A model generated the notes under the pieces. The model saw only the letters and a list, made by a program, of their open reading frames with translations, was not told the origin of the DNA and ran no database searches. Positions 1 through 5,373 of a stretch of 5,373 nucleotides of DNA are shown in pieces. This DNA is from Candidatus Zixiibacteriota bacterium (lineage in GTDB: Bacteria; Zixibacteria; MSB-5A5; GN15; PGXB01), in the NCBI GenBank assembly GCA_024230695.1, contig JAAERC010000170.1, positions 1 to 5,373 on the forward strand, read 5' to 3'. The stretch's first letter is position 1. Each line of letters starts with the position of its first letter. The position numbers and the translations under genes are program-made.

Positions 1-735
1 ACAATATATTCCAAAATAAACAAATTTCCCTTTACGAATCAAATCAAGCATAATATAAACGGCAAACAATCCTGTTAGAAACGCGAATATTGTCCCTACC
101 AAATACGGTCCAAGAATCTCAGAATTTAATGACAATACGGCCTTAAATTTAAAAACAATCGCTCCCAATATTGCCGGAATTGACAACAAAAATGAAAACT
201 CCGCCACTTCATAAGGTTTGAGACCAAGAAATAAGCCGGTCGAGATAGTTGTTCCTGAACGCGAAATACCGGGCATAATTGCCAAAGCCTGGCCAATTCC
301 AATGATAACAGACCGCGGAATATTTAATTCTAGTTTTTTTAATTTTGCATACTTGGTCGATAGTAATATCAGTCCAGTCACCAGAAGCATTACCGATGTC
401 ATGACCGGTGATGAAAATGCTTCTTCAAAAAAATCATCTAACAATAAGGCCGCAATTACTGCCGGTATAGTGCCAACAATCAGGTAATAGACCATTTTAC
501 GCTCGGCACTTCTACTCGAATCAAAAACCGATTTTATCATACCGAATATCTTCTTATGAAAATATACTAATACTGAAAGAAGTGTCCCAAAATGTACCAT
601 AAGCTCAAATAGGATACCCGGTTGTTTTAGCTGTAAAATATGTTCAGTCAAAACCAGATGTCCCGATGAAGAGATCGGAAGTATCTCAGTCAATCCTTGA
701 ATCACGCCTAATAAAATTGCCTCAAAATAACTCAT
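1..735 (-). CDS. uppP: Undecaprenyl-diphosphate phosphatase (UppP/BacA), 3' end beyond window
   Basis: This integral membrane enzyme removes a phosphate from undecaprenyl diphosphate, recycling the lipid carrier for peptidoglycan and other envelope glycans; extra copies give bacitracin resistance. The first 245 residues are visible. Near the N-terminus is the family motif QGLTEILPISSSGHL (residues 13-27), with the acidic residue E17 and H26. The second signature, PGISRSGTT, covers residues 155-163, and R159 matches the catalytic arginine. The first acid of the E. coli motif is Q13 here, as in many homologues. Hydrophobic segments alternate throughout. Family members are usually about 255-275 residues, so roughly 10-30 are missing off the left edge. 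The ATG at 735-733 is the only reasonable start: the reading frame upstream reaches a stop at 774-772 with no other start codon. No Shine-Dalgarno lies at normal distance, because a hairpin with a U-tract sits directly upstream. Identification is confident from the two motifs. Confidence 0.95.
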   Translation of the reverse strand, partial: MSYFEAILLGVIQGLTEILPISSSGHLVLTEHILQLKQPGILFELMVHFGTLLSVLVYFHKKIFGMIKSVFDSSRSAERKMVYYLIVGTIPAVIAALLLDDFFEEAFSSPVMTSVMLLVTGLILLSTKYAKLKKLELNIPRSVIIGIGQALAIMPGISRSGTTISTGLFLGLKPYEVAEFSFLLSIPAILGAIVFKFKAVLSLNSEILGPYLVGTIFAFLTGLFAVYIMLDLIRKGKFVYFGIYC

Positions 736-739
736 ATAT

Positions 740-768
740 AAAAAAGCTTCGGCGTAAAACCGAAGCTT
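740..768 (-). terminator. Intrinsic terminator-like hairpin between barrel gene and uppP
   Basis: Read on the minus strand, AAGCTTCGG (768-760) pairs perfectly with CCGAAGCTT (752-744) around a 7-base loop (759-753). A run of six T begins within the stem and ends at 740. A 9-bp stem followed by a U-tract is the classic Rho-independent terminator, here 25 bases past the stop codon of the barrel protein gene. In the plus direction the trailing T-run is poor, so it serves minus-strand transcription. Oddly, its U-tract ends only four bases before the uppP ATG. Confidence 0.75.
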
Positions 769-773
769 CCTTT
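768..773 (-). promoter_or_regulatory. Shine-Dalgarno-like AAAGGA on the far side of the hairpin from uppP
   Basis: AAAGGA abuts the 5' arm of the hairpin; its last A is the first stem base. Linear distance to the uppP ATG is 32 bases, too far for normal use. With the 25-base hairpin folded, only about 8 unpaired bases (743-736) remain between stem and ATG, which restores usable spacing. The sequence is visible; its use as a ribosome binding site is inference. Confidence 0.3.
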
Positions 774-782
774 ATTAAATCT

Positions 783-812
783 ATTTTATCAATTAAAACA
801 TTCTCACATCAA
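783..812 (-). promoter_or_regulatory. Possible sigma-70-type promoter for uppP
   Basis: On the minus strand TTGATG (812-807) is followed after 18 bases by TAAAAT (788-783). These match consensus at 4/6 and 5/6. It overlaps the 3' end of the barrel gene and would start a transcript near 776, just before AAAGGA and the hairpin. AT-rich sequence throws up such matches easily, so this is tentative. Confidence 0.22.
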
Positions 813-1461
813 GCCCGAGGAAAAGCCCTGAAAACCCATCAAACTGGAATTCACCATATAAATTCATTTCAGTAGTTAATTCGTATTTTACTCCAAGGTC
901 CAATCCGAATTTAAAATCGGAATCATTATTTCCTCCCGGAATATCTACAGAAATTGACTCCAACCGTAAATTGACTCGGCCGTATGGAATTAGCCTGCGT
1001 CCAGATTTGAATCGATATGGAATTGAAGCGATATAATTGCCGCCCAATTCCAATACAGATATTGCTCCATAATCAACATATTCCAAGAATCCGCCAAAAG
1101 CCATATCCATTGGCTGTTTGCCGTTTTTATCATAATAATCCATAAATTCATATTTGAAATCAACACCCAATATAAGTTTTGGATCTGTATCAGAACCATC
1201 AAGATCAGAAAAACCGATCTTCACCCGACCCTCAGTATAATCTGAAAGACCATATGTTAAAGAGCCGAAAATCACAGTGGCATCGTCAAGAATTCCAACA
1301 TGCCCCCCAACATATCCAACTCCAAACCCAGCAACATCAGCAGTTGTCAAATTGCCCGTTGCCATACCAATAGCATCGTTAGCAAAAATAGAAGCAGGAC
1401 AAAGCGCAAGCATAGCAACTAATGCAATTTTGTAAAGTCTATTAAATCCCTTCTTATTCAC
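793..1461 (-). CDS. Secreted outer-membrane beta-barrel protein, unknown family
   Basis: This 222-residue protein has a Sec signal peptide: basic start MNKKGFNRLYK, hydrophobic core, and probable cleavage after ASIFA (residue 27). Cys21 lies in LALC, which is not a valid lipobox, so it is probably not a lipoprotein. The mature part alternates polar and hydrophobic residues in roughly 8-10 amphipathic strands, for example TVIFGSLTYGL, KLILGVDFKYEF, DFKFGLDLGVKYEL and MNLYGEFQF. It ends in LGLDVRMF; a terminal Phe is the usual recognition signal for the BAM barrel-assembly complex. Glycines and aromatic girdle-like residues fit a small barrel. I do not recognise a named family, and substrate or role cannot be given. 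The start is GTG at 1461-1459, supported by a GGAGGA site 5 bases upstream; the next in-frame ATG would remove most of the signal peptide. It has its own strong promoter and a terminator-like hairpin, so it probably forms a single-gene unit. Confidence 0.85.
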   Translation of the reverse strand: MNKKGFNRLYKIALVAMLALCPASIFANDAIGMATGNLTTADVAGFGVGYVGGHVGILDDATVIFGSLTYGLSDYTEGRVKIGFSDLDGSDTDPKLILGVDFKYEFMDYYDKNGKQPMDMAFGGFLEYVDYGAISVLELGGNYIASIPYRFKSGRRLIPYGRVNLRLESISVDIPGGNNDSDFKFGLDLGVKYELTTEMNLYGEFQFDGFSGLFLGLDVRMF

Positions 1462-1466
1462 CTTAT

Positions 1467-1472
1467 TCCTCC
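1467..1472 (-). promoter_or_regulatory. Strong ribosome binding site fixing the GTG start of the barrel gene
   Basis: GGAGGA lies 5 bases before the GTG at 1461-1459. This near-perfect anti-16S match decides the non-ATG start. It also shows that the host uses canonical Shine-Dalgarno initiation. Confidence 0.8.
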
Positions 1473-1496
1473 ATAGGATGATATTAATGTTTTAAC

Positions 1497-1526
1497 ATAA
1501 TATGAGTAGTAATAATACGATGTCAA
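1497..1526 (-). promoter_or_regulatory. Sigma-70-type promoter of the barrel gene
   Basis: Reading the minus strand, a perfect TTGACA (1526-1521) is separated by 18 bases from TATTAT (1502-1497), which matches 5/6 of the -10 consensus. Transcription would start near 1490, giving a leader of about 28 bases that contains GGAGGA. It is the best promoter match in the window, in the expected place, and would suit a steadily expressed envelope protein. Confidence 0.65.
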
Positions 1527-1563
1527 TATAAAATCATTGATGACTTAATACAAAATATACAAA

Positions 1564-1581
1564 ATCAATCAATTGAATGAT
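1564..1581. repeat. 18-bp near-palindrome downstream of the transporter gene
   Basis: ATCAATCAATTGAATGAT is symmetric about its centre except for one mismatched pair. It lies 10 bases after the transporter stop codon and is followed on the minus strand by TTTT. It could be a weak AT-rich terminator or a protein-binding dyad upstream of the barrel promoter. As a hairpin it would have only about six pairs with an internal mismatch, so neither role is strongly supported. Confidence 0.25.
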
Positions 1582-1590
1582 CTGTTCATT

Positions 1591-2937
1591 TTAGTATTCC
1601 ATAAACGGCAAAAGTTCCAGACCATGCAAAATAATTATCAATACAGCAATAGGTGTAATAAATCTCAATACAAGAATAAACGAACGATACATATTACCAT
1701 CTGAGCCAAATTCATCAGTTCGAATTTTGTTAGGCATTACCCAGGCAATAAACAAACAGGTCAGTAACCCGCCAATTGGAAGCATATAATTCGTCGTAAT
1801 GAAATCAAAGATGTCTAAAAAGCCCTGTTCTTTTCCCCTGAATGGAATTGTTATGGCCGCTATCGCCGAAAGTAATCCTGTAAGATAAATAAGAAAACCA
1901 AGCGATAATGTTGCCTTTACTCGCGACCATTTTCGTTCATCGACAAAGTATGATACTACCACTTCCAACAAGGAAATCGCCGATGTTAAGGCGGCAAATG
2001 AGAGCAGAACAAAAAATGTTACCGATACTATTGGTCCAGTTTCGGAAAATAAAACTGGAAGAGTTTGGAAAATCAAACCAGGACCTGCCGCAGGCTCCAG
2101 ACCATAATTGAACACCATTGAATAAATGGCTATCCCGGCTATTAAAGCAATGATCGTATCCAGAAATGAAACAGTGACCGCATCTCTTATAATACTTGTT
2201 TCCCGCTTCATATAGCTTCCATAGGTAATCATCGCACCCATCCCAAGCGACAATGTAAAAAAGGCATGCCCCAGCGCAGATAAAATGCCCTCAGTTGAAA
2301 GACTTGAAAAATCAGGATTAAATAGAAATGATAGCGCCTTAGAACCGCCATCGGTAAAGAAAAGTCCATAGAACATTAGTCCAATTAACATAACTAACAG
2401 TAATGGCATAAGTATTTTGGACCATCGCTCAATACCTTTCTGAACGCCGCCAATGACAATAGCGATAGTTAATCCCATAAACACTGAGTGCCACATTATA
2501 GATAAACCAGAATTAGTGACTAATTCGATAAATTCACCCTGTATCGCCTCGGCTGAGCCTGAGAATCCAACAATTGATTTAAAAATATAGGCCAGCGCCC
2601 AGCCTGCAATAATCGAATAAAAAGATAGAATCAAAAAGCCTGATGCCACTCCGAGCCAACCGGTAACTTGCCAGGGGCTTTTTTCATGATGCAATGTCTT
2701 AAATGCTCCAACAGGATTTCTTTGAGTGCGACGGCCAATCATCAACTCGGTTATCATCAAAGGTAAGCCCACAATCAAAACGCAGAACAGATATACAAAA
2801 ACAAAAGCGCCTCCGCCATAAACACCGGTTATGTAAGGAAATTTCCAGATATTCCCCAAACCTATAGCTGAACCTGTGGCGGCCATTATAAATCCGATTC
2901 TTGTGCCCCAATTACCCCTACTGATCATATTGGACAT
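1591..2937 (-). CDS. Sodium-dependent amino-acid symporter, NSS (SNF) family
   Basis: This inner-membrane protein of 448 residues should couple sodium entry to uptake of an amino acid, as LeuT, MhsT and TnaT do. TM1 carries the signature GSAIGLGNIWKFPY (residues 22-35), including the sodium ligands A24 and N29 (LeuT A22, N27) in the unwound region. TM5 has GIERWSKILMP (168-178), the Gly-X9-Pro motif linked to helix unwinding in MhsT. TM6 has FFTLSLGMGAMITYGSY (226-242), with T228 in the Na1 site. S257 in SFLDT is the probable fourth Na1 ligand, and A315, T318 and S319 fit the Na2 site. M233 replaces the Phe259 of LeuT, as in MhsT. I count 11 hydrophobic spans, the last at about 426-444; this matches the shorter bacterial 11-TM branch rather than 12-TM LeuT. 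The substrate is not readable from sequence. The first ATG is chosen because GGGAG lies 7 bases upstream. The gene sits directly downstream of a sigma-54 activator gene. Confidence 0.95.
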   Translation of the reverse strand: MSNMISRGNWGTRIGFIMAATGSAIGLGNIWKFPYITGVYGGGAFVFVYLFCVLIVGLPLMITELMIGRRTQRNPVGAFKTLHHEKSPWQVTGWLGVASGFLILSFYSIIAGWALAYIFKSIVGFSGSAEAIQGEFIELVTNSGLSIMWHSVFMGLTIAIVIGGVQKGIERWSKILMPLLLVMLIGLMFYGLFFTDGGSKALSFLFNPDFSSLSTEGILSALGHAFFTLSLGMGAMITYGSYMKRETSIIRDAVTVSFLDTIIALIAGIAIYSMVFNYGLEPAAGPGLIFQTLPVLFSETGPIVSVTFFVLLSFAALTSAISLLEVVVSYFVDERKWSRVKATLSLGFLIYLTGLLSAIAAITIPFRGKEQGFLDIFDFITTNYMLPIGGLLTCLFIAWVMPNKIRTDEFGSDGNMYRSFILVLRFITPIAVLIIILHGLELLPFMEY

Positions 2938-2944
2938 TACTTAT

Positions 2945-2949
2945 CTCCC
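2945..2949 (-). promoter_or_regulatory. Ribosome binding site fixing the transporter start
   Basis: GGGAG lies 7 bases before the ATG at 2937-2935. The next in-frame ATG (codon 4) would be 16 bases away, so the site selects the first. Confidence 0.7.
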
Positions 2950-3001
2950 GAATTGCTAATCAACTATTTTAGTATCAATAGATTCTCGTAAAAATTATAT
3001 A

Positions 3002-3030
3002 TCAATATGGAAACAGCAGGTGACTGTCAA
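3002..3030 (-). promoter_or_regulatory. Alternative sigma-70-type promoter for the transporter
   Basis: A perfect TTGACA (3030-3025) is followed after 17 bases by TATTGA (3007-3002), a poor -10 match. A good TATAAT exists at 2999-2994 but lies 25 bases from the -35, too far for a standard promoter. The TTGACA overlaps the symmetric TGACAGTCA at 3029-3021. It competes as an explanation with the sigma-54-like element just upstream. Confidence 0.25.
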
Positions 3031-3040
3031 CAAAATTATA

Positions 3041-3055
3041 TCAACAAAACTGCCA
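3041..3055 (-). promoter_or_regulatory. Sigma-54-like (-24/-12) promoter upstream of the transporter
   Basis: On the minus strand TGGCAG-N5-TTGA runs from 3055 to 3041. The sigma-54 consensus is TGGCAC-N5-TTGC. The -24 GG and the TTG of the -12 element are correctly spaced; the final C of the -12 GC is A here, a weakening change. Transcription would start near 3029, giving a leader of about 92 bases before the transporter. The gene immediately upstream encodes an activator that works only with sigma-54, which raises the prior. Spacing and bases are visible; activity is inferred. Confidence 0.4.
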
Positions 3056-3103
3056 GCGGAGGATCAGAAAAGAATATTATTTAAATTAAACAATAATGAG
3101 AAT

Positions 3104-4531
3104 TTAATATATGCTGTAGCGGGAGATTCGATCTCGAAGAGTATTACGGGAAATACCAAGCATTTCAGATGTTTTAACTTGATTGGAACCAAAATACTTC
3201 AGACATGCCGAGATCAAGGCTTTTTCAAGAGCCGATTCAAGGAAGTAATAAATCTTTCCTTCGGAATTATTTATTAACTTTGGTAGAACAGGCTCAATGA
3301 TCTTACTGAATATTTCAATATAATCATCCTGGAGCGTATCCAGATTTATCTCAATTTTTGTATCAATTTCAGTATGTATTGGAAAATCTTCGGTATGAAG
3401 TATGTTGTCCTTTGACATCACACATGCGGTCTGGACATTATTTTCCAGCTCTCTAATATTTCCGGGCCAGGGATATTTAGTAAGCATTTGAATTGCGTTG
3501 GCGGAAATCCCATTAATTTCTTTACCGACTTTTTCTGAATACTTAGTAATAAAATGATCAACCAGCAATGGAATATCACCTTTACGATCCCGAAGTGGAG
3601 GCATATATATCGAAACGACTTTCAAACGATAAAAGAGATCGACTCGGAATGACCCTTCCTTCATACATTGAACCAGCGACTTATTGGTCGCCGCGACAAT
3701 GCGAACATCAACGTCAATAGTATCATTACCACCGACACGTTCGATCTTCTTCTCCTGAAGGACCCGAAGTAGCTTTGACTGAGTCATTGTTGACATATCT
3801 GCTATTTCATCAAGGAATATTGTTCCGCCGTCAGATTGCTCAAATTTGCCAAGTCTTTTATAATATGCTCCGGTGAATGCGCCCTTTTCATGTCCAAAAA
3901 GTTCAGACTCCAATAGCGTTTCGGCCAAAGCAGCGCAATTTACTGAGAGACATGGTTTGCTGCGGCGGCGAGAGTTACGATGAATCGCACGGGCTACCAA
4001 TTCTTTGCCGGTACCAGATTCACCAAATATTAAAACGGCGGCATCCGATTTGGCTACCTGTCCAATTAATTTGGCGATTTCGACTATTTCAGGTGATTTA
4101 CCAATTATCTCATCAAGCTCTAATGGTTGTGTTTCAGAATCATCTTTGGCAACCCTTAGTTTTTGCTTGGGATGGGCACATGCCTTATTAACAGTATCAA
4201 TTAATTTCTGTATTTCAAACGGTTTGGTCAAATATTCGAATGCGCCTTCACGCATGGCTTCCATTGCATTTTCAGTTGAGACACGTCCCGAAATCATAAT
4301 AATCGGAGTAGTGTTGCCGTTTTCCTTACATTTCTTGAGAATATCCAGACCGGAAACAGTCGGTAAGTTCACATCGAGCAAGACCGCATCCACATCTTTA
4401 TGCTCAGATAAAAACTCGACCATCCTCGGGCCGTCTTCCAGAAAATAAAAACGATATCTCTCCGAGTCAAATAAATTCGCCAGCGACCGGGCGACCTCGG
4501 TATCGTCATCAACTATTAAAATGTTTTTCAT
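3104..4531 (-). CDS. NtrC-type sigma-54-dependent response regulator
   Basis: This 475-residue cytoplasmic transcription factor has three domains. The receiver (about 1-120) has the acidic pocket D8-D10, phospho-acceptor D53 in LLDVNLP, S81, Y100 and K103, all expected for a working phosphorylation switch. The AAA+ domain (about 140-385) has Walker A GESGTGKE (170-177), the sigma-54-contacting loop GAFTGA (217-222), Walker B GTIFLDE (236-242), arginine-finger candidates R296 and R302, and sensor II WPGNIRELEN (355-364). A linker leads to a Fis-type helix-turn-helix at about 440-472 (NQVKTSEMLGISRNTLRDRI). Length is close to E. coli NtrC (469), but that similarity does not show that it controls nitrogen. 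When phosphorylated it should use ATP hydrolysis to open sigma-54 promoters. No histidine kinase is visible nearby. The start is the ATG giving MKNILIVDDD, the normal receiver opening; its GAGGA site is unusually far away (12 bases). The amino-acid transporter downstream is a plausible target. Confidence 0.95.
   Translation of the reverse strand: MKNILIVDDDTEVARSLANLFDSERYRFYFLEDGPRMVEFLSEHKDVDAVLLDVNLPTVSGLDILKKCKENGNTTPIIMISGRVSTENAMEAMREGAFEYLTKPFEIQKLIDTVNKACAHPKQKLRVAKDDSETQPLELDEIIGKSPEIVEIAKLIGQVAKSDAAVLIFGESGTGKELVARAIHRNSRRRSKPCLSVNCAALAETLLESELFGHEKGAFTGAYYKRLGKFEQSDGGTIFLDEIADMSTMTQSKLLRVLQEKKIERVGGNDTIDVDVRIVAATNKSLVQCMKEGSFRVDLFYRLKVVSIYMPPLRDRKGDIPLLVDHFITKYSEKVGKEINGISANAIQMLTKYPWPGNIRELENNVQTACVMSKDNILHTEDFPIHTEIDTKIEINLDTLQDDYIEIFSKIIEPVLPKLINNSEGKIYYFLESALEKALISACLKYFGSNQVKTSEMLGISRNTLRDRISRYSIY
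3123..3156. repeat. Two adjacent perfect dyads in the 3' end of the regulator gene
   Basis: GAGAT-N3-ATCTC (3123-3135) and GTATT-N6-AATAC (3141-3156) lie 5 bases apart, about 70-100 bases upstream of the sigma-54-like -24 element. That is a usual distance for enhancer sites of NtrC-type activators. However, they lie inside the codons for the recognition helix and C-terminus, so the symmetry may be chance. Confidence 0.2.
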
Positions 4532-4534
4532 TCG

Positions 4535-4558
4535 ATATTATTATCCTCAATATTATTA
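4535..4558 (-). repeat. Direct repeat flanking the regulator's ribosome binding site
   Basis: The 9-mer ATATTATTA (plus strand) occurs at 4535-4543 and 4550-4558. The 6 bases between the copies contain the likely Shine-Dalgarno GAGGA (4548-4544 on the minus strand), 12 bases from the ATG. The long spacing predicts modest translation. In such AT-rich sequence the repeat may have arisen by slippage and need not be functional. Confidence 0.35.
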
Positions 4559-4624
4559 CTTTTATCGGACAAACTCGCATTTTTATTAACATCAAAGAGA
4601 TACTATTGAAATAAATATCAATAA

Positions 4625-4653
4625 ATTATTTGTACAGAGGCATTTATTGGCAA
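4625..4653 (-). promoter_or_regulatory. Probable sigma-70-type promoter of the response regulator gene
   Basis: On the minus strand TTGCCA (4653-4648) and AATAAT (4630-4625) are separated by 17 bases, and each matches consensus at 5/6. The start would be near 4618, leaving a leader of about 87 bases. This is the best candidate in the 195-base gap; no sigma-54-type element was seen there. Confidence 0.45.
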
Positions 4654-4682
4654 ATAATATTAAATAATAATAAATTAGATTA

Positions 4683-4709
4683 AATCGAATGAACAGAAAT
4701 TACTCGATT
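4683..4709 (-). terminator. Weak hairpin after the membrane protein gene
   Basis: On the minus strand AATCGA (4709-4704) can pair with TCGATT (4688-4683) across a 15-base loop, and the sequence beyond is T-rich. It lies 18 bases past the stop codon of the membrane protein. The stem is short, AT-rich and wide-looped, so it would be a poor intrinsic terminator. Confidence 0.2.
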
Positions 4710-4726
4710 AACAGTAAAAATAATAA

Positions 4727-5373
4727 TTATTCAGATTCATCAATTAAGAATTTGGCAACTGCAATTGTAATTAAACAATTTACAATAAAGTCAATAAATA
4801 TCCCAATGCTGAGAAGATACAAAATTAATTCTGGAGAGAATTTTTCGATGATTACATTTGCCTTGCTGGTTATAAAAGAAATTGGCCAGGTTAGTAATAT
4901 TGGTATCAATGCCAGGAAAAATGAAAATATCGGATTTTTGATAAAAAATGAAAATGATGTTTTAAAGGCGGTAATAAAACTATTTTTATACACTATCAAG
5001 GCTGGCAAAACATAGATAAAAATAGAATAGAAACCGACAGTTAATAATCTCATTGCAAAATCAAAGGCCATTTGGCGTCGTGGAGAAGAGTCTAATAAAT
5101 CAGTGAACAATACAGGCAAATATCTATTTAGTGCCCATAACAAGGCAGTAATCAATGTCCAGGCAAGTGCAAGATAGAGCCAGCGATTTCGAGCAAAACT
5201 AAGTTTTAAATCTCCAAATCCGCTGATGTTAAGAACTTTGATAGCCAACACAACCGTTAATCCAACCGCCAATCCCTCAAAAATCAAGCCCAAAGCTATC
5301 TTAAACCATTGAAATAAATATGGCAACATAAGATAGATAGTAGGATAATGCTCGAACATCACCGCGTTTTCAT
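4727..5373 (-). CDS. Multi-pass integral membrane protein, unknown function, 5' end beyond window
   Basis: The frame is open from the right edge to a TAA at 4729-4727, giving 215 visible residues counted from the GAA codon at 5371. A GTG (5362) and ATG (5359) occur in frame, but neither has a Shine-Dalgarno upstream, so the true start is probably outside the window. Hydrophobic spans lie at about 17-47, 64-81, 108-128, 147-169 and 181-208; the first and last may each hold more than one helix. Between spans is VYKNSFITAFKTSFSFFIKN (about 127-146). That pattern of a loop followed by an amphipathic 'A..xS....k.N' stretch recalls the poorly characterised multi-TM families grouped with the GPDPase membrane domain and DUF4013-like proteins. 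This resemblance is by eye only and gives no function. No catalytic motif is visible. The gene ends 195 bases before the regulator, too far and with too clear a promoter between them to assume an operon. Confidence 0.8.
   Translation of the reverse strand, partial: ENAVMFEHYPTIYLMLPYLFQWFKIALGLIFEGLAVGLTVVLAIKVLNISGFGDLKLSFARNRWLYLALAWTLITALLWALNRYLPVLFTDLLDSSPRRQMAFDFAMRLLTVGFYSIFIYVLPALIVYKNSFITAFKTSFSFFIKNPIFSFFLALIPILLTWPISFITSKANVIIEKFSPELILYLLSIGIFIDFIVNCLITIAVAKFLIDESE

Noticed and set aside
218..487. Open plus-strand frame of 89 codons in the first 500 bases
   Set aside because: It is the complement of uppP, whose minus-strand translation carries both family motifs across this region.
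1431..1461. Lipoprotein signal in the barrel protein (Cys21)
   Set aside because: The residues before the Cys are LAL; a lipobox needs Gly, Ala or Ser at -1, and a normal signal-peptidase site follows at residue 27.
3020..3277. Plus-strand small open frame spanning the regulator-transporter gap
   Set aside because: It starts in the promoter-containing gap, has no convincing ribosome binding site, and mostly overlaps the regulator's C-terminus in antisense.
3877..4448. Open plus-strand frames opposite the AAA+ and receiver parts of the regulator
   Set aside because: They are antisense to a gene with intact Walker, GAFTGA and receiver motifs, have no ribosome binding site, and their translations show no recognisable domain.
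4689..5015. Open plus-strand frame of 108 codons opposite the membrane protein
   Set aside because: The minus-strand frame is longer, open to the edge and has coherent membrane spans. The plus-strand product is a Lys/Asn/Ile-rich composition artefact.
5360..5362. GTG at 5362 as the true start of the membrane protein
   Set aside because: No Shine-Dalgarno precedes it and the frame stays open to the window edge, so the start is more likely outside.

Overview
This is an AT-rich bacterial window in which all five genes lie on the minus strand. Transcription therefore runs from position 5373 towards position 1. The outer-membrane-type barrel protein with a signal peptide points to a Gram-negative (diderm) cell. 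GGAGG-like ribosome binding sites and TTGACA/TATAAT-like promoters argue against Bacteroidota-style signals. An intact GAFTGA activator implies that the host has sigma-54. I cannot name the lineage; one of the poorly cultured phyla near the FCB group is only a guess.

Layout in the direction of transcription: (1) 5373-4727, the C-terminal part of a multi-pass membrane protein of unknown function that runs off the window. (2) 4726-4532, a gap with a plausible sigma-70 promoter. (3) 4531-3104, a complete NtrC-type sigma-54 response regulator with no histidine kinase beside it in the window. (4) 3103-2938, a gap with a sigma-54-like -24/-12 element and an alternative TTGACA promoter. (5) 2937-1591, an 11-TM sodium:amino-acid symporter of the NSS (LeuT/MhsT) family. 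(6) 1590-1462, a gap with a strong promoter. (7) 1461-793, a small secreted beta-barrel protein that starts at GTG. (8) 792-736, a 57-base gap holding a hairpin with a U-tract. (9) 735-1, uppP (undecaprenyl-diphosphate phosphatase), whose last residues lie beyond the window. No gap exceeds 300 bases. I saw no rRNA, tRNA, insertion sequence or CRISPR array.

The genes do not form one obvious pathway. The most suggestive link is between the sigma-54 activator and the transporter just downstream, because the gap between them carries a sigma-54-like promoter. That fits local control of amino-acid uptake but is inferred. The second point of interest is the hairpin before uppP. It looks like the terminator of the barrel gene, yet it lies exactly between a Shine-Dalgarno-like AAAGGA and the uppP start codon, so it may also shape uppP translation. 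I found no convincing novel multi-gene system; most of the window is ordinary chromosomal content with interesting regulatory gaps.
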